Origin: Cinnamomum chago
Lineage: Eukaryota > Streptophyta > Magnoliopsida > Laurales > Lauraceae
DNA length: 64,000 nt
NCBI GenBank assembly: GCA_038049695.1
Contig: CP142456.1
Span: 78,949,422 to 79,013,421, forward strand
Direction: 5' to 3'
The position numbers were made by a program, and so were the translations under genes. Shown here one piece after another: positions 12,701 to 23,406 of the stretch; positions within the stretch are counted from its first letter, which is position 1, and each line of letters begins with the position of its first letter. The notes under the pieces were generated by a model. That model was not told where the DNA came from. It saw only the letters and a program-made list of their open reading frames with translations, and searched no databases.

Positions 12701-15700
12701 TATTTATGAAAATGGTGCTGGCCTTTTGGATGGTTATGCTTTGAAAAAGAACTTGTTAGATGGTAAGTAAAAAATTGTACCGTCTTCAACTTCTCTGTAC
12801 TTTCTTTATGAGTTTTTGGCTTTTCTTTGTTTCCTTCTATTATCTCTGAAAGGATTGGTGTTATGTTTCAGAAAATGATTCTGATATAAAAGAGCATGAA
12901 ACTGAAGTGACAGCTCCAACTGATGAGATGTCTTCTGTTGGCTCAACTCCTCTTGTTTTCAAGGGTAATGATCTTGCCAGTACAATGGAAAAATGCAGCA
13001 CCCAGCTCAGCGCAGACTACAAAGTTTGCAAAACTGGCATGGTAAATGGTGATGGACAAGTGGATGATTCTGTTTCTCTCAGGCTTCCTAAGACTGAAGA
13101 TGTTGCGTCGGCTGCTGCTTTGGATTTTCACGCGAAGCTACCTGATGATTCAAATTCACTATTTGATTTGCCAACTCTCCAGGATATCCCTAGCAATGAG
13201 CAATATGTGAAGAACGGTGAACGTGCTACTCCTGAGGAGTTGAGTTTGTTTTACCAGGATCCTCAAGGAGCGATGCAAGGGCCTTTTCTAGGTGTAGACA
13301 TCATTTCGTGGTTTGAGCAAGGCTTTTTTGGCACTGACCTGCCTGTGTGCCTGTCAGATGCTCCAGAAGGAACACCTTTTCAGGAACTTGGTGATGTCAT
13401 GCCCCATCTGAAACATAAAGACCGAACTGCATCTGGCATCAACAATGATACCGTGCCAGAACTGTCTGATACCATTGGAGGCAACTTAAAGTCTTGTTCA
13501 CCTACTCATGGTTTTACTGATTCTACTTCCACTAATGACCTATGGACATTACCTGATTTCAGGGGTCCTTCAGATCATAATGCCCGGCCAGGTAATTATA
13601 AGAATGAGGACCTGCTGGAAGCCCATCGTGGTAGATTGGGGCCCTCTGCTCTTGTCACTAATGAAAATGAAGGTTGGTTGATTTATTTATTTAATTATAT
13701 TTTTTTGGATTTTTTTTTTAAAAGCAAAAGGTGGGGTGTTGATGTTAATTTGGGGCAGATATACCAGAGAAGTATGCATCATCATCATCATCATTGTTGT
13801 CATCAGCACAGCTGATAACACAATTTCTGTCAAAACATTTCCTATGGGGTTCATCCAACTGCTATCTCAGTGTGGCCTCTCCTTATTTTTTTTTTAATTG
13901 TGTAACTTTTTGTACTGCAGAAATCTTGTTTCCTGACCGACCTGGAAGCAGTAGCGGGAATCCATTGGGGAAGCCTGCTAGTAATCTTCATGATTCTGCA
14001 GGGAATCCTGCAAGTCGTCAGTTACTGGCAAATGAATTGGGAGAACCCATGATGCTCAATCATAAAAGCTTAACAGATAGTATTAATGATAATGTTCAAC
14101 CTCTGGGTCTTCTCTGGTCTGAACTAGAAGGGGCTCATCTGAAGCATTCCAATCTATCAGGTACATTGTCTGGAGTTAGTGATCAAGGCCCCCCGATTAA
14201 TACTGCAGTCGGAAGAGATGGCCATCTTTTCAGCCATAAGCAAAACTCATTTGCTGCATCAACTGACTCTGCTGTTGCTGGGGAGATATGGTCTGATAGT
14301 GGTAGAAGAAATGCACTTGCCCACCAGAGCGTTCTTCCGGGTGCTATGGATCCCCGCCTTCTAGCACACATGGAACAACATCCTGACCAGTTTGATTTGG
14401 CCGAACAATTTTTGTCACAGCAGCTGCAAAAGCGACTGCTTCAACAGAATTTGGTCTCCAATCATCCACCAAGCCACTTGAATGGTTCAGTTCTAGAGCA
14501 GTTGCAAAGTTCTGCAGTTCCGCATAGCTTGAATCCCATCCACCAGCAGTCTGTCAGCCCGCCTATGTCAGACTTGGAACATTTTTTTAAACTTCAGCTT
14601 CAGCAGCAGCAGCAGCAGCAGCATCAGCAGCAGCGGCTGCAGTTTGAGCTTCAAGTGCAGCAGCGATTGCAGCAGCAGCAGTTTGAGCTTGAAGAGCAGC
14701 ATCGTTTGCAGCAGCAGCAGTTTGAGCTTGAAGAGCAGCATCGTTTGCAGCAGCAGCAGCAGTTTGAACTTGAAGAGCAGCATCGTTTGCAGCAGCAGCA
14801 GCAGTTTGAGCTTGAAGAGCAGCATCGTTTGCAGCTGCAGCAGTTTGAGCTTGAAGAGCAGCATCGTTTGCAGCAGCAGGAGCTTCATCATCGAATACAG
14901 CTGCAGCAGCAGTCACAAGCTCAACAGTTGCTTCTAGAACAGTTGTTGCATCATCAAATGCATGATCCTGGCTTCATGCAGTCACAGATTGATCCTCTCA
15001 GGAGTAACAACATGCTTGATCAAGTTCTACTGAGACAGCATCTTCTACATGAATCACAACAACAATCTCATCTCCCAAGGCACCGTGATCCCCTCGAGCA
15101 GCTCATCCATGCAAAATTTGGACAAAATTTACATCCAGAACATCACAATGATCTGCTAGAGTTACTACATGCCAAGCATGGACAGATGCTTCCGTTGGAC
15201 CAGCAATTTCTAGGCATTCAGCACGAGCAGCTGAAGGCACGACAGTTCTCTGCAGCATCAAGGCAGCAGCTAGGCCTGGAAGATGAGAGACACCTTGGTG
15301 GAGCCTGGTCGGTTGATGGACGTGGCCAGTTTGTCAGGGGATCTGCTAATCCTCATCAGATGCAGTCAGCAGGAGTTGATTTGTTGGACTTTTTCCAGCG
15401 TCAGCAAAGGCCTTCATCATTTGAACAACCAAGTAATCTCGAGCGGAACCTTGCTTTGCATGATAGGCGGCATCTAGGACTCTATGAATCAAGTTCATTG
15501 CCTCCCGAAATGCCAGTCTCTTTGCCTGCTGGTGCTTCTGAGATGAACATGGAGTTTGTCAATGCTATGGCCCGAGTTCGAGGACGGGACATGCAGGAAC
15601 GAAATGCACAGTTGCACTCTGCTAGTCAAGTGGGCTCGTTCTCTTCTGGTCTTCACTCTCATAGCCCTCAAATCCCTAACCAGTTCCATGAATCACATCT

Positions 15701-17617
15701 GGATGGGATGGTAAGCAGCTGGCCAGAACGGGAGGGGTTGCACCCAAATGACATTGAATCACGGATGCATCAATTGCATCTTGAAGCTGAGCGAAAAAAA
15801 AGGGACTCAGAAATGAATCTCTTCTTGGAAGATCCAAATTCCTGGGCTTCAGCAATGCCGAATGATGGAAATTCAACGCGGGTTTTCATGGATATGTTCC
15901 ATAAAAAAGCTGGCCTGCCTTTGGACCAGTCATTGGAACTGGATGAAGGTAATCCAACTTCACATTATGATAATCGGGAACCCTCATGGCTTGTTTCTGC
16001 ATCTCCTTCAGATAAGCCATACAATATTCTTGCAGGGCAAGCAAGTTTGGGCGATTCATTCTCCGAAGGGCCCCATGGGCCCAATTTAGGTCTGGTAGTG
16101 GCGGAACATGCTAACAATACCGAAAATAGTGAGAGATTTCTTTATAGATCTAACTCTGGAGCATTCATGGAAGATGAGCGGTCACTTCAGGGTATAAATG
16201 AGACAGCCCAAGCCATTTATGGAGATACCAACTTGACTGACAAATCTGTTGATAGAGTAGACTTCACAGAGGTTAAGGAGGGCAAGAAGGGGAAAAAGCG
16301 GGGGTCTAAAAGCAAGGTTGTAAACAAACCAATTGCAGAGGCTCAAGGAAGTGGTGTCGAGCCGGTAGAAGTTGATGTTACAGATTGTGGGGATCTTTCA
16401 GTTAAATCCTCTATCAAGCATGCTTCACTTGGCAGTAGTGGTAATTTTGTTTACCAGTTTTTGTTTAGTACAGCTTCATTTTCTACATTTCTTGCGAGAG
16501 TAAGTGATGTATAATGTGGTGCAGGTGGAAGTGGGGCTGCCTACAACTATGACACGGGAGTGGACAATGCTTATGGTGACAAGAATAAAATGGATAAGAA
16601 CTGGTAAAGTATTCTTGTTGCTATTGAAACTAATTTTTTCTCGCCAGGGATACTTATATTTATATGCCTTGGTTTTTGGACAGGACGTCTATAGTAATCA
16701 ATGAGTTCGATAACCCTCTGCTGAAGCGCCCACCTGTCTCCCGGGTTTTATCATCCCAGGAGTCATTATCGGAGCTGGCTTCTGCTCCCACTGTCAAAGG
16801 GAAGATTCCAACCAACTTTGCAGCTTCCGAAGGTGAGCACTTCTAATCAGGTTTTAGCCCCTCTTCCTCCAACCGTATCTGGCATGGGATATTATGACTG
16901 GAAGTGAGACTGTCCCAGTTAACCGAGTCATCTATGTCAATGAGTGACTCCTTAAGAGTCGTCAATGGGCTGGACCTCTCACTGCCTGGCATTTTTTGTC
17001 TTTTAAAATTTGCATGGCGGACACTCTAGGTATTGGTTATGCTGATAAGGAACCTTGAACAGACTCTGACCCGATCCACGTCTGGACCTGGCACAGTCAT
17101 TTTAATTGTGAATCAAGCCTGGGCTGAATCTGTGAGTTAACAATGAAGCCCAACGTTTACATGTGATCTAGGTTTGGATGTCTGATGGGTCAGTCTCACT
17201 TGATAATTGTCCCTTGTTATATATACATGTATACGTGCATGCAATTTTTGCCACAATTTGATGAGTTCAAATTTGTTGGGTGAAAAATACTCAGTAGGGC
17301 GAGATGGGGGGAATCCATCAATTCAAATGTCTGAAGCTGCGGTTCCTAGCAAGAAAGATGGGAGATTCCGCAGGACCTCATCTTGCAGTGATTCAGATGT
17401 ATCTGAGCCCTCATTCATAGACATGCTCAAGAGCACTAAGAAGCCAGCACCAGAGACTGATGCCACCATTGGATTTTCGGAGCAGGATGCCAACCACGGG
17501 GGTAAAGGCGGCAAGAAGAAAGGGAAAAAAGGCAGGCAGATTGATCCTGCTCTTCTTGGCTTCAAGGTATCCAGCAATCGTATCATGATGGGTGAGATTC
17601 AACGGCTGGATGACTAA
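6770..17617 (+). CDS. EXA1: GYF-domain protein, EXA1 type (translation/immunity regulator)
   Basis: Join 6770-6845, 8755-8817, 9027-9121, 11333-12235, 12418-12517, 12598-12762, 12872-13672, 13921-16440, 16525-16603, 16684-16832, 17295-17617. All junctions are GT-AG and in phase, giving 1,757 codons plus stop. The N-terminus (MAEAKVSLPDDLL), the arginine/aspartate-rich 'RRWREEERETGLLG' stretch and the C-terminus 'GRQIDPALLGFKV...' are hallmarks of plant EXA1-type proteins. YPRGKLL (Tyr about 329) fits the YxxxxL-phi eIF4E-family binding motif. The GYF domain is at about 591-645 (LFYQDPQG, GPF, WFEQGFF), with GFF in place of GYF; it binds proline-rich partners. A Gln-rich repeat lies at about 958-1060 and a Lys-rich patch near 1,518. 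Arabidopsis EXA1 is a cytoplasmic repressor linked to translation, immune-receptor control and potexvirus susceptibility. The same role here is inferred. Introns 1 and 3 are long, and intron 3 holds transposons. Confidence 0.93.
9660..10290. mobile_element. Candidate terminal-inverted-repeat element in GYF intron 3
   Basis: The left end (GTTAACACCAAGGCCCCTTA, about 9,668) and the inverse of the right end (TTTTAACAAAAAGACCCC, near 10,270-10,285) are diverged inverted repeats of about 70-80 bp. The pattern resembles Mutator-like foldbacks, but I could not identify a 9-bp target duplication, so the boundaries are approximate. Confidence 0.45.
10445..10585. mobile_element. Short hAT-type MITE in GYF intron 3
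   Basis: A 141-bp element starting CAGCGGCGGAACTAG and ending with the inverse of CAGTGGAACCAGG. The flanks GTTTGCTG (10437-10444) and GTTTGCAG (10586-10593) match at 7 of 8, consistent with an hAT 8-bp duplication. Related termini occur at 27,466-28,693, 31,659-32,094 and 35,356-35,679, so this is a family in this genome. Confidence 0.7.
10915..10952 (+). repeat. Relic of an RTE-type LINE 3' end
   Basis: The phrase 'GGACCCATATAGATGGGATA' followed by AGGCTT is the usual 3' end of plant RTE-clade non-LTR retrotransposons (GACCC...TGGGATAAGGCTT). It also occurs near 20,930 and 21,205. Only the terminal phrase survives here, inside intron 3. Confidence 0.45.
13771..13800 (+). repeat. (CAT)n microsatellite in GYF intron 7
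   Basis: A short run of CAT/ATC trinucleotides lies in intron 7 (13673-13920). It would read as histidines if the intron were retained, but the flanking splice sites and the in-phase junction to exon 8 support removal. Confidence 0.6.
14590..14885 (+). repeat. In-frame coding minisatellite (FELEEQHRLQQQQ repeat)
   Basis: Within exon 8 of the GYF gene there are six tandem units of 39-42 bp. Each encodes a variant of F-E-L-E-E-Q-H-R-L-Q-(Q)2-4, preceded by a CAG run. The first unit is diverged (FELQVQQRL); units 2-6 are nearly identical. Unit lengths are multiples of three, so copy-number change keeps the frame. The product is a Gln/Glu-rich, probably helical or coiled segment. Confidence 0.9.
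17291..17298 (+). other. NAGNAG tandem splice acceptor before the last GYF exon
   Basis: The acceptor reads CAGTAG, so exon 11 can start at 17,295 or 17,298. Both keep the frame and differ by one residue (Glu-Val-Gly or Glu-Gly at the junction). CAG is usually preferred over TAG, so 17,295 is the likelier start. Confidence 0.55.
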
Positions 17618-19079
17618 TTATCTTCCTTCCCTGCATTGCAATTACACTACATTCCATGTTTCTAGATTGTACAGGTTTACGTCCCTTGTGTAAAGAAAGC
17701 ACTTGTGCCATGGCAAATTCTTTGATTCTTTTCTCCTTTTTACGGTGATTTGAGGGGTGATGACCTCCCATTCCCAACAGTGGTTGAGAATTGGGGGAAA
17801 TCATCCCTTTTGGGCATGATTTAATGTAGTTGGGATTGAGGAAGGATATGCCCTTTGTGTAAAGAAAACGGCGATCTTTATATAGTTGAGTTCCAATAGA
17901 AACATTGTAATTATTATAATCCATTTCATAGTTCAAAAGCACAATTTTTTTTATTTTTTCTCATTTATTGCTTTTCAAAATACTCACTGCTGCAGTTGTA
18001 AGTTTGTTGTGGCCAGATATGAGAACCTCAGCAATGCTCCTGTAAGTGATTGTGTCCAGATCTGGTGGTCAGTTCTCAATCAAGGATGTAAATGGATTGA
18101 GATTGATTCAGATACATCAGTAGATCGTTCTGAGTGAAGTGACCTGACTCCACATCAAAATGAAAGCAATGATCCAAACCCGAACTACTTGAGTCAAGAT
18201 GAGGCGTGTGCATTCTTGATGACGGAGGAGTGTACGCCTTTGTTCCAGTGGATCATGTGGTTGAATAAGCCTTTGATCATATGGATTGATACGTTTGATC
18301 ACAAAGATTTTTTGTCCATCCTAATCAAGGCTCGATTAAGAAAAAGAGCATAAATCAAACTTTGGATTGTCTCAAGATGAGTCACAAATTTAAAGTCAAA
18401 TATGCTAAATTTAGACCAAGGGTTTTATTTTAGTTGGTAAAAAGGTTATATATTGCAAGTGTATTAAACTTCCCAAATAGGCTTGGTTATTTTACATAAT
18501 AATTGAATAAAAGTTGCATGCTTTTAATTTCTTGTCCACTTGACTATGAGTTCTCACATTGGATTGAAGATATCTACTGTACTGGACTACTTTTCTCCTT
18601 TTTTAAGTGTATTTTTCTGTATGATTGAAGATCAAGGCATATTGAGCTCATAATCAATCGGATTGGGTCGTAACAAGGTCTAAATTCAAGTCCTCTGCCA
18701 AGACATGTATTGTCCAATTGCAGATCGAGAAATACATTCCACACGTCATTTTCTTTCAGATCGAGTAGCCTCAAATTTTAGGATACTTGATTTTTTATGA
18801 CTATTCGATCAAATATGTTAATTTTATAGAGGCCCTTCCACTAGATGAGTGGACTGACTGACCGACTTGAATTTTGAGCTGGCCTTCTTCATTATATATT
18901 GAAGATCGGCCTCAACAATTAACAAAGGCAATGGTTTCAAACCCTTCACTTCTTCTCAACTTCCATTTCCATTGATTGATGGCAATTAATGTCTGATAAT
19001 GTCCAAGAACCTAGATTAATTGGTGGCGTTTCTTCCTGCTTTTTATCATTTGGGGGGCACTGGATATTGCACTGTGGGT
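17618..19079. other. GYF 3' UTR and intergenic spacer
   Basis: The first ~300 bases probably form the 3' UTR; AATAGAAA near 17,895 is a candidate polyadenylation element. Beyond that I see no coding region or clear repeat. Confidence 0.45.
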
Positions 19080-20010
19080 CCATGCTTACATTGGCCAACA
19101 TCAGATAAAGATGTTGTGTAAATACTGAGCTGGTTAGATTTGTATAGCAAGTGTGGGAGTGTGGATGATGCACTGAGAGTCTTTGATGATGCGATTGAAA
19201 AGGATAGCTTCAGTTGCCAAGGATCAAACCAACTGATATCACATTGTTCAGGCTCTCGAAAGCTTCCAACACTAAAAGCTTGTGGATGCTGGTGCGAAAT
19301 CTATTAATATGATAAAGTATATGGTTGATCTGCTTGGCCATGACGGATTTTTGAATGAGGCTCATGGGCTTATTAAGAGTATGCCTTTAGAAACTGCTGC
19401 AATTGTAGAGGGAAATTTGCTTGGCTTTTTCAAGAATATGTGAAAATGTCAAACGAGCAGAAGAAATTGCATTTCATCTAATCTAATTGGAACCAGAGTA
19501 CTGTATCTATTAAGTGTTTTTATATAATATACACCAGAGGCCATCGGTGAGATGGCGCCACAAAGGTGAGGAAGCTGATGAAGGAGAGAAGCGTAATGAA
19601 AGAGACCAGATGTAGTGTGATCGAGGCGAACAATGATGTTCATGAGTTTGTTGCAGGAGATGAGCTCATCTTCAATGCAAAGAGATCCTACAGAATGCTG
19701 AATAAGAAGGCCAACAAATTCAAGAAAGGATATATGTGCGATTGAGTTGTCTGCATTGCACAATGTGGACATGGATATGGAAAGGACTAAACCTTTCGTC
19801 CACTACAGTGAGAAGTTTGATGTTGCTTTTGGGCTTAATAAGCACCAAAGATGGAACGATTCGGATGGTCAAGAATCTTCATGTTTTTGTTGATTGCTAT
19901 CTTTTTTGTGAAGATGGTCTCCAAGTCATATGGCAGGCAAATGATTGTGAAAGATCACACCTGTTATCAGGTCATGTGTTCAGATTATTGGTGAACATAA
20001 GCAAGATTTG
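19080..20010 (+). pseudogene. Decayed PPR-DYW gene fragment
   Basis: Translation in shifting frames gives recognisable parts of the C-terminal half of a PLS-class PPR protein in the right order. There is a PPR tail (LDLYSKCGSVDDALRVFDDA, about 19,134-19,195), E-motif sequence (MVDLLG...GFLNEAHGLIKSMP, about 19,320-19,390), E+ sequence (KLMKERS... VHEFVAGDE, about 19,565-19,665) and DYW-domain sequence (HYSEKFDVAFGL, about 19,800-19,835; then MVKNLHVFVDC). Frameshifts and in-frame stops separate them and the N-terminal repeats are missing. It lies 1.5 kb from an intact PPR-DYW gene on the opposite strand, but the sequences do not look like a recent copy of it. Confidence 0.75.
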
Positions 20011-20400
20011 ATTCATGCAAAGAAGAGCAGTATCTTTAATGTCAAGCTTTCAACATCTTATAGAAATTCCGAAGGTGTTAGTCACAATAGTTTAGTCACA
20101 ATAGTAGACATTGTCATCATTTTCTAATATTTTTCTACCTCACAATGTATCTAATGAATGTTAATAGTTCATACATTTTGCTTTGATAAACAATAACAGA
20201 GACTCTATTAGAACTTTTAAAAGAAAAAAAAAATTGATTTATTAGCACAGACAGATAAATGTGAAGTTTTATCATGCATCCAAATGCCAGAGAGTTGATG
20301 CTAAGCTGGGAATCACAAGCAACGTTGTTATATCCACAACATCTCTTTGATTTAGGTTCTGTATAAATGGTATCCTACACAGCGGACAGCTTTTCATGAG

Positions 20401-21165
20401 TTAATGGAGAAACAACTCTTTGTCATGACTAAGTAATAGAGTTGAGATTCTTACAGCCATCCATGCAAGCCCATTGATGATGGGCCTATATGCCAACATC
20501 TCCTACTTGGCCAAAGAGCCAAAACACAAAATTTTGCTCCAACTGTTCTGTGACTGTAACCATTATCAACATTGCTCCCATTATATGGTGGAATTGTCTT
20601 TTGCTATGAGATTCTTCACACTTTTTGCAGATATACGTTCAATTGATGAATTCTCAGACCTTCCATCATGAGGTTGTTAGTTTTTAGGGGATATGTCGCT
20701 CATGACTTTCATACTAGCTAATTTTTCATTATTAATTGACAATCTCTTGCACTTCATCATAATTTTTTATTTTTTTCCTGGATAACGTTCTTGATTATTC
20801 AAGTGCCTCCATGATCATCATGATTATATCCAGACTGTGTAATTGGATTTTCATAGTCACAACATCTCTTAGATCTGAAGGGCAACCAATTCGAGGAATT
20901 AGCTTAGGATGGATTGGAATGGTGAAACAAAATTCATATAGTCGACCCAACGCAATTGGGATAAGATTTTTGATGATGATGATGATGATGATATAGTACC
21001 TTGCACAACAGTCCACTCTTCATTGTTAGATGGGGAAACAACTCTTTGTATGGTATGTGGATAGGAGGATTTTTTTGAATAAGTTACTGTAAATAAAGTT
21101 TTTGGAGTTCTTATAGTCACACACGTGGGCCCATGGATGATAGGCCTATATGCCAACAGAAAGGG
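20401..21165 (+). repeat. Diverged direct repeat pair flanking a LINE relic
   Basis: About 100-130 bp at 20,401-20,498 recurs at about 21,030-21,160. Shared phrases are GAAACAACTCTTTGT, 'GAG(A)TTCTTA' and GGCCTATATGCCAAC. The two copies flank the LINE relic at 20,840-20,992. The origin is unknown. Confidence 0.5.
20840..20992 (+). repeat. RTE-type LINE 3' end with (GAT)n tail
   Basis: The phrase 'GTCGACCCAACGCAATTGGG' then ATAAGATTTT and seven GAT/ATG units is the characteristic end of plant RTE-clade LINEs, which carry trinucleotide tails. The upstream 90 bases resemble the eroded end of the reverse-transcriptase frame (TTAGGATGGATTGGAATGGT). It is a 5'-truncated relic. Confidence 0.65.
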
Positions 21166-21194
21166 AAAACAGACGATTAATCATTCAGCAGAAG

Positions 21195-21250
21195 ACATCC
21201 TCCGGACACACCAACCCCATATAGATGGACAAAGCTTTGATGATGATGAA
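21195..21250 (+). repeat. Second RTE-type LINE 3' tail
   Basis: 'CCCCATATAGATGGACAAAG' followed by CTTTGATGATGATGA matches the RTE terminal phrase and trinucleotide tail seen about 230 bp upstream. Confidence 0.55.
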
Positions 21251-21498
21251 GTCAGCTTCATACTCTCTTTAGGTAGATAATCTTCAATGCAATTAGCCTC
21301 TTTGAAAACATGCACAGGATGAGACATCCAACCTTATGGAAGATGAGAGTATTTTCCACCGTTCCTAGCATGAAGTTGGTGGAATTGAGACCCCAAGGAA
21401 GGAGTCCCCAGTTCTTTTTCAGGGGCTTTTGTTTCTACCTTGACAATATACAATGAACCAACCTCTCCAGCAGCCATGAGAGCCTCATATTCATTCAC

Positions 21499-23406
21499 TC
21501 ACCAATAATCATTGCATGAACATGCTCCATCCTTAAAATGGTGAAACCGGTTTCGATCCCTAACAATGATCTCCCGCTCATAAATCTTTGAGATGAGCTT
21601 TGTTGCGTGATGGCAATCGCAGCATGCTCGGAGATTCTTCACTACTCTTATGGGAGTTCCAGGATTTGTACTTACAAGCCCGAATGCAATAGCCAACTTC
21701 TCACTGTGATGACAGAGCGACTGTCTTTTCTCATTTTCATCAGCATCATGCAACACATCACTTGTTTTGGGTACATATCCTTCTGCTTTCAATCTCGCCG
21801 CAACATCATCTAACGTGGAATAGATCTCCTTAGATTGGGGGTGTTTGCTATCTCCTGCCATGAACTCATGTACCATGTTGTCAACCTCAATCGAACTACA
21901 ACCGGGTGTCTTCAATATCCCCCTATCTTTCATAAATCTTCTCATCCTAGTGACATTGTCCCATTGACCCTTAGAAGCATAGATGTTCGACATGAGGACA
22001 TAGTTCCCATCGTTGAATGGCTCCAATTCAACTAGATTTCCCATTGCAATCTCTGCTAGCTCCACATTGCCATGTGAACTACAAGCATTAAGCAATGATC
22101 CCCATACAACTTCACTAGGTTCAATTGGCATGTTTTTAATAGTCTCATAAGCCTCTTGCAGAAAACCCGCCCTTCCTAGTAGGTCCACAAAGCATCCGTA
22201 ATGCTTGATGTTTGGCTCAATGTGATACTGCTTCCTCATTGAATAGAAATACTCCCTTCCCTTGTCCACCAATCCTGAATAAGTGCAAGCTGATAAGACT
22301 CCAATAAAAGTGACATCATTTGGTCTTGTTTCCTCCATTTGCATTTGTGAAAACTTCTCAAGAGCCAGTTTTCCATAACCATGCATAGCAAGGCCTCCAA
22401 TTATCGAATTCCATGTACAAACAATTCTCTCTGGAAGCTTTTCAAAAACTTGCAAAGCTTGCTGTATGTAACCACACTTCACATACATATCAACAAGGGC
22501 AGTACCAAGAATAGGATTCACAAAAACCTCGTGTCTATTGATGAATCTATGGATCCATTTGCCCAATTCATAAGCTCCAAGATGTGCGCATGCAGAGAGG
22601 ACGTTAACCAATGTTAATTCATTCGGTTCGATCCCAGCAACTTGCATTTGATGAAATAGTGCAAGACCATCATTGTACCTCCTCTCCTTCATGTATCCTG
22701 TGACCATTGCAGTCCATGAAACAACATTTTTCTCAGGCATACCATCAAACACAAGACGCGCGCATTCGAGATCTCCACTTCTGGAGTAAAAACTCACCAG
22801 AGAAGTCTGGGAGAACACTTCAGCTCCCAATTGTCCACTTTTGATGATTAGAGAGTGCACTCCTTTTCCTTGTCCGAGAGCCGTGGAGGCCTTAAGAAGG
22901 AAAGGGAAAGTAAAGCTATCGGGTTCGATACCATGCTCCCGCATTTTTATATAGGTATTGATTCCCTCTTCTCCATTGCCACCAAGTGCATAGCCTCTGA
23001 TCATGGTGTTGAACGCGAAAGCCATTGGTTCGGGCATTTCATCGAGCACTTTGTGGGCATAATCAAGGTGGGTTGCAGCCACCAGGGACTCAATGAGTTT
23101 GGCGAGTAGAACATTGGTTTGATGAGATGGGTTTTTGATTATTTGTGTGTGGATCATCTTGAATTGGTTCAAATGGATGCATTTTTTGAGGATTGAGGCA
23201 TGGAGAGGAGGGAGTTGTGAGTATCTGAAAATGGGGATTTCAGAAGAGTTGATGGAATTGGAGATATGAATTATGTAATTTGCTGCAATGCTGTTCATAC
23301 TTTTGAGTTTTCTTTCTCCAAAAGACACAAAAGGAAGAGAGGTGTGGAAGACACCACCAGTTTCAGCTAAAGGGTGGGAAAACCCTTTGAATTCAAAGTT
23401 CTCCAA
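21499..23406 (-). CDS. PLS-class PPR protein with C-terminal DYW domain (organellar RNA editing factor)
   Basis: A single uninterrupted frame of 635 residues, intronless as is typical. The chain of ~35-residue PPR repeats (for example 'VVSWTAMVTGYMKERRYNDG', 'LVDMYVKCGYIQQALQVFE', 'DLLGRAGFLQEAYETI') is followed by E/E+ motifs (GCSSIEVDNMVHEFMAGD) and a full DYW deaminase-like domain ending exactly in Asp-Tyr-Trp. The zinc/catalytic residues HSE (567-569) and CxxC (595-598) are present. Members bind organellar transcripts and specify or catalyse C-to-U editing; the target cannot be read from sequence. The N-terminus is not repeat-like and may be a transit peptide. The first Met is used, but a start at Met-37 cannot be excluded. 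Confidence 0.93.
   Translation of the reverse strand: MENFEFKGFSHPLAETGGVFHTSLPFVSFGERKLKSMNSIAANYIIHISNSINSSEIPIFRYSQLPPLHASILKKCIHLNQFKMIHTQIIKNPSHQTNVLLAKLIESLVAATHLDYAHKVLDEMPEPMAFAFNTMIRGYALGGNGEEGINTYIKMREHGIEPDSFTFPFLLKASTALGQGKGVHSLIIKSGQLGAEVFSQTSLVSFYSRSGDLECARLVFDGMPEKNVVSWTAMVTGYMKERRYNDGLALFHQMQVAGIEPNELTLVNVLSACAHLGAYELGKWIHRFINRHEVFVNPILGTALVDMYVKCGYIQQALQVFEKLPERIVCTWNSIIGGLAMHGYGKLALEKFSQMQMEETRPNDVTFIGVLSACTYSGLVDKGREYFYSMRKQYHIEPNIKHYGCFVDLLGRAGFLQEAYETIKNMPIEPSEVVWGSLLNACSSHGNVELAEIAMGNLVELEPFNDGNYVLMSNIYASKGQWDNVTRMRRFMKDRGILKTPGCSSIEVDNMVHEFMAGDSKHPQSKEIYSTLDDVAARLKAEGYVPKTSDVLHDADENEKRQSLCHHSEKLAIAFGLVSTNPGTPIRVVKNLRACCDCHHATKLISKIYEREIIVRDRNRFHHFKDGACSCNDYW

Noticed and set aside
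14568..14937. Long open frames on both strands over the CAG repeat (Leu-, Ala- and Ser-rich)
   Set aside because: They are frame shadows of the in-frame Gln-rich repeat in GYF exon 8; homopolymeric frames arise from the trinucleotide repeat.
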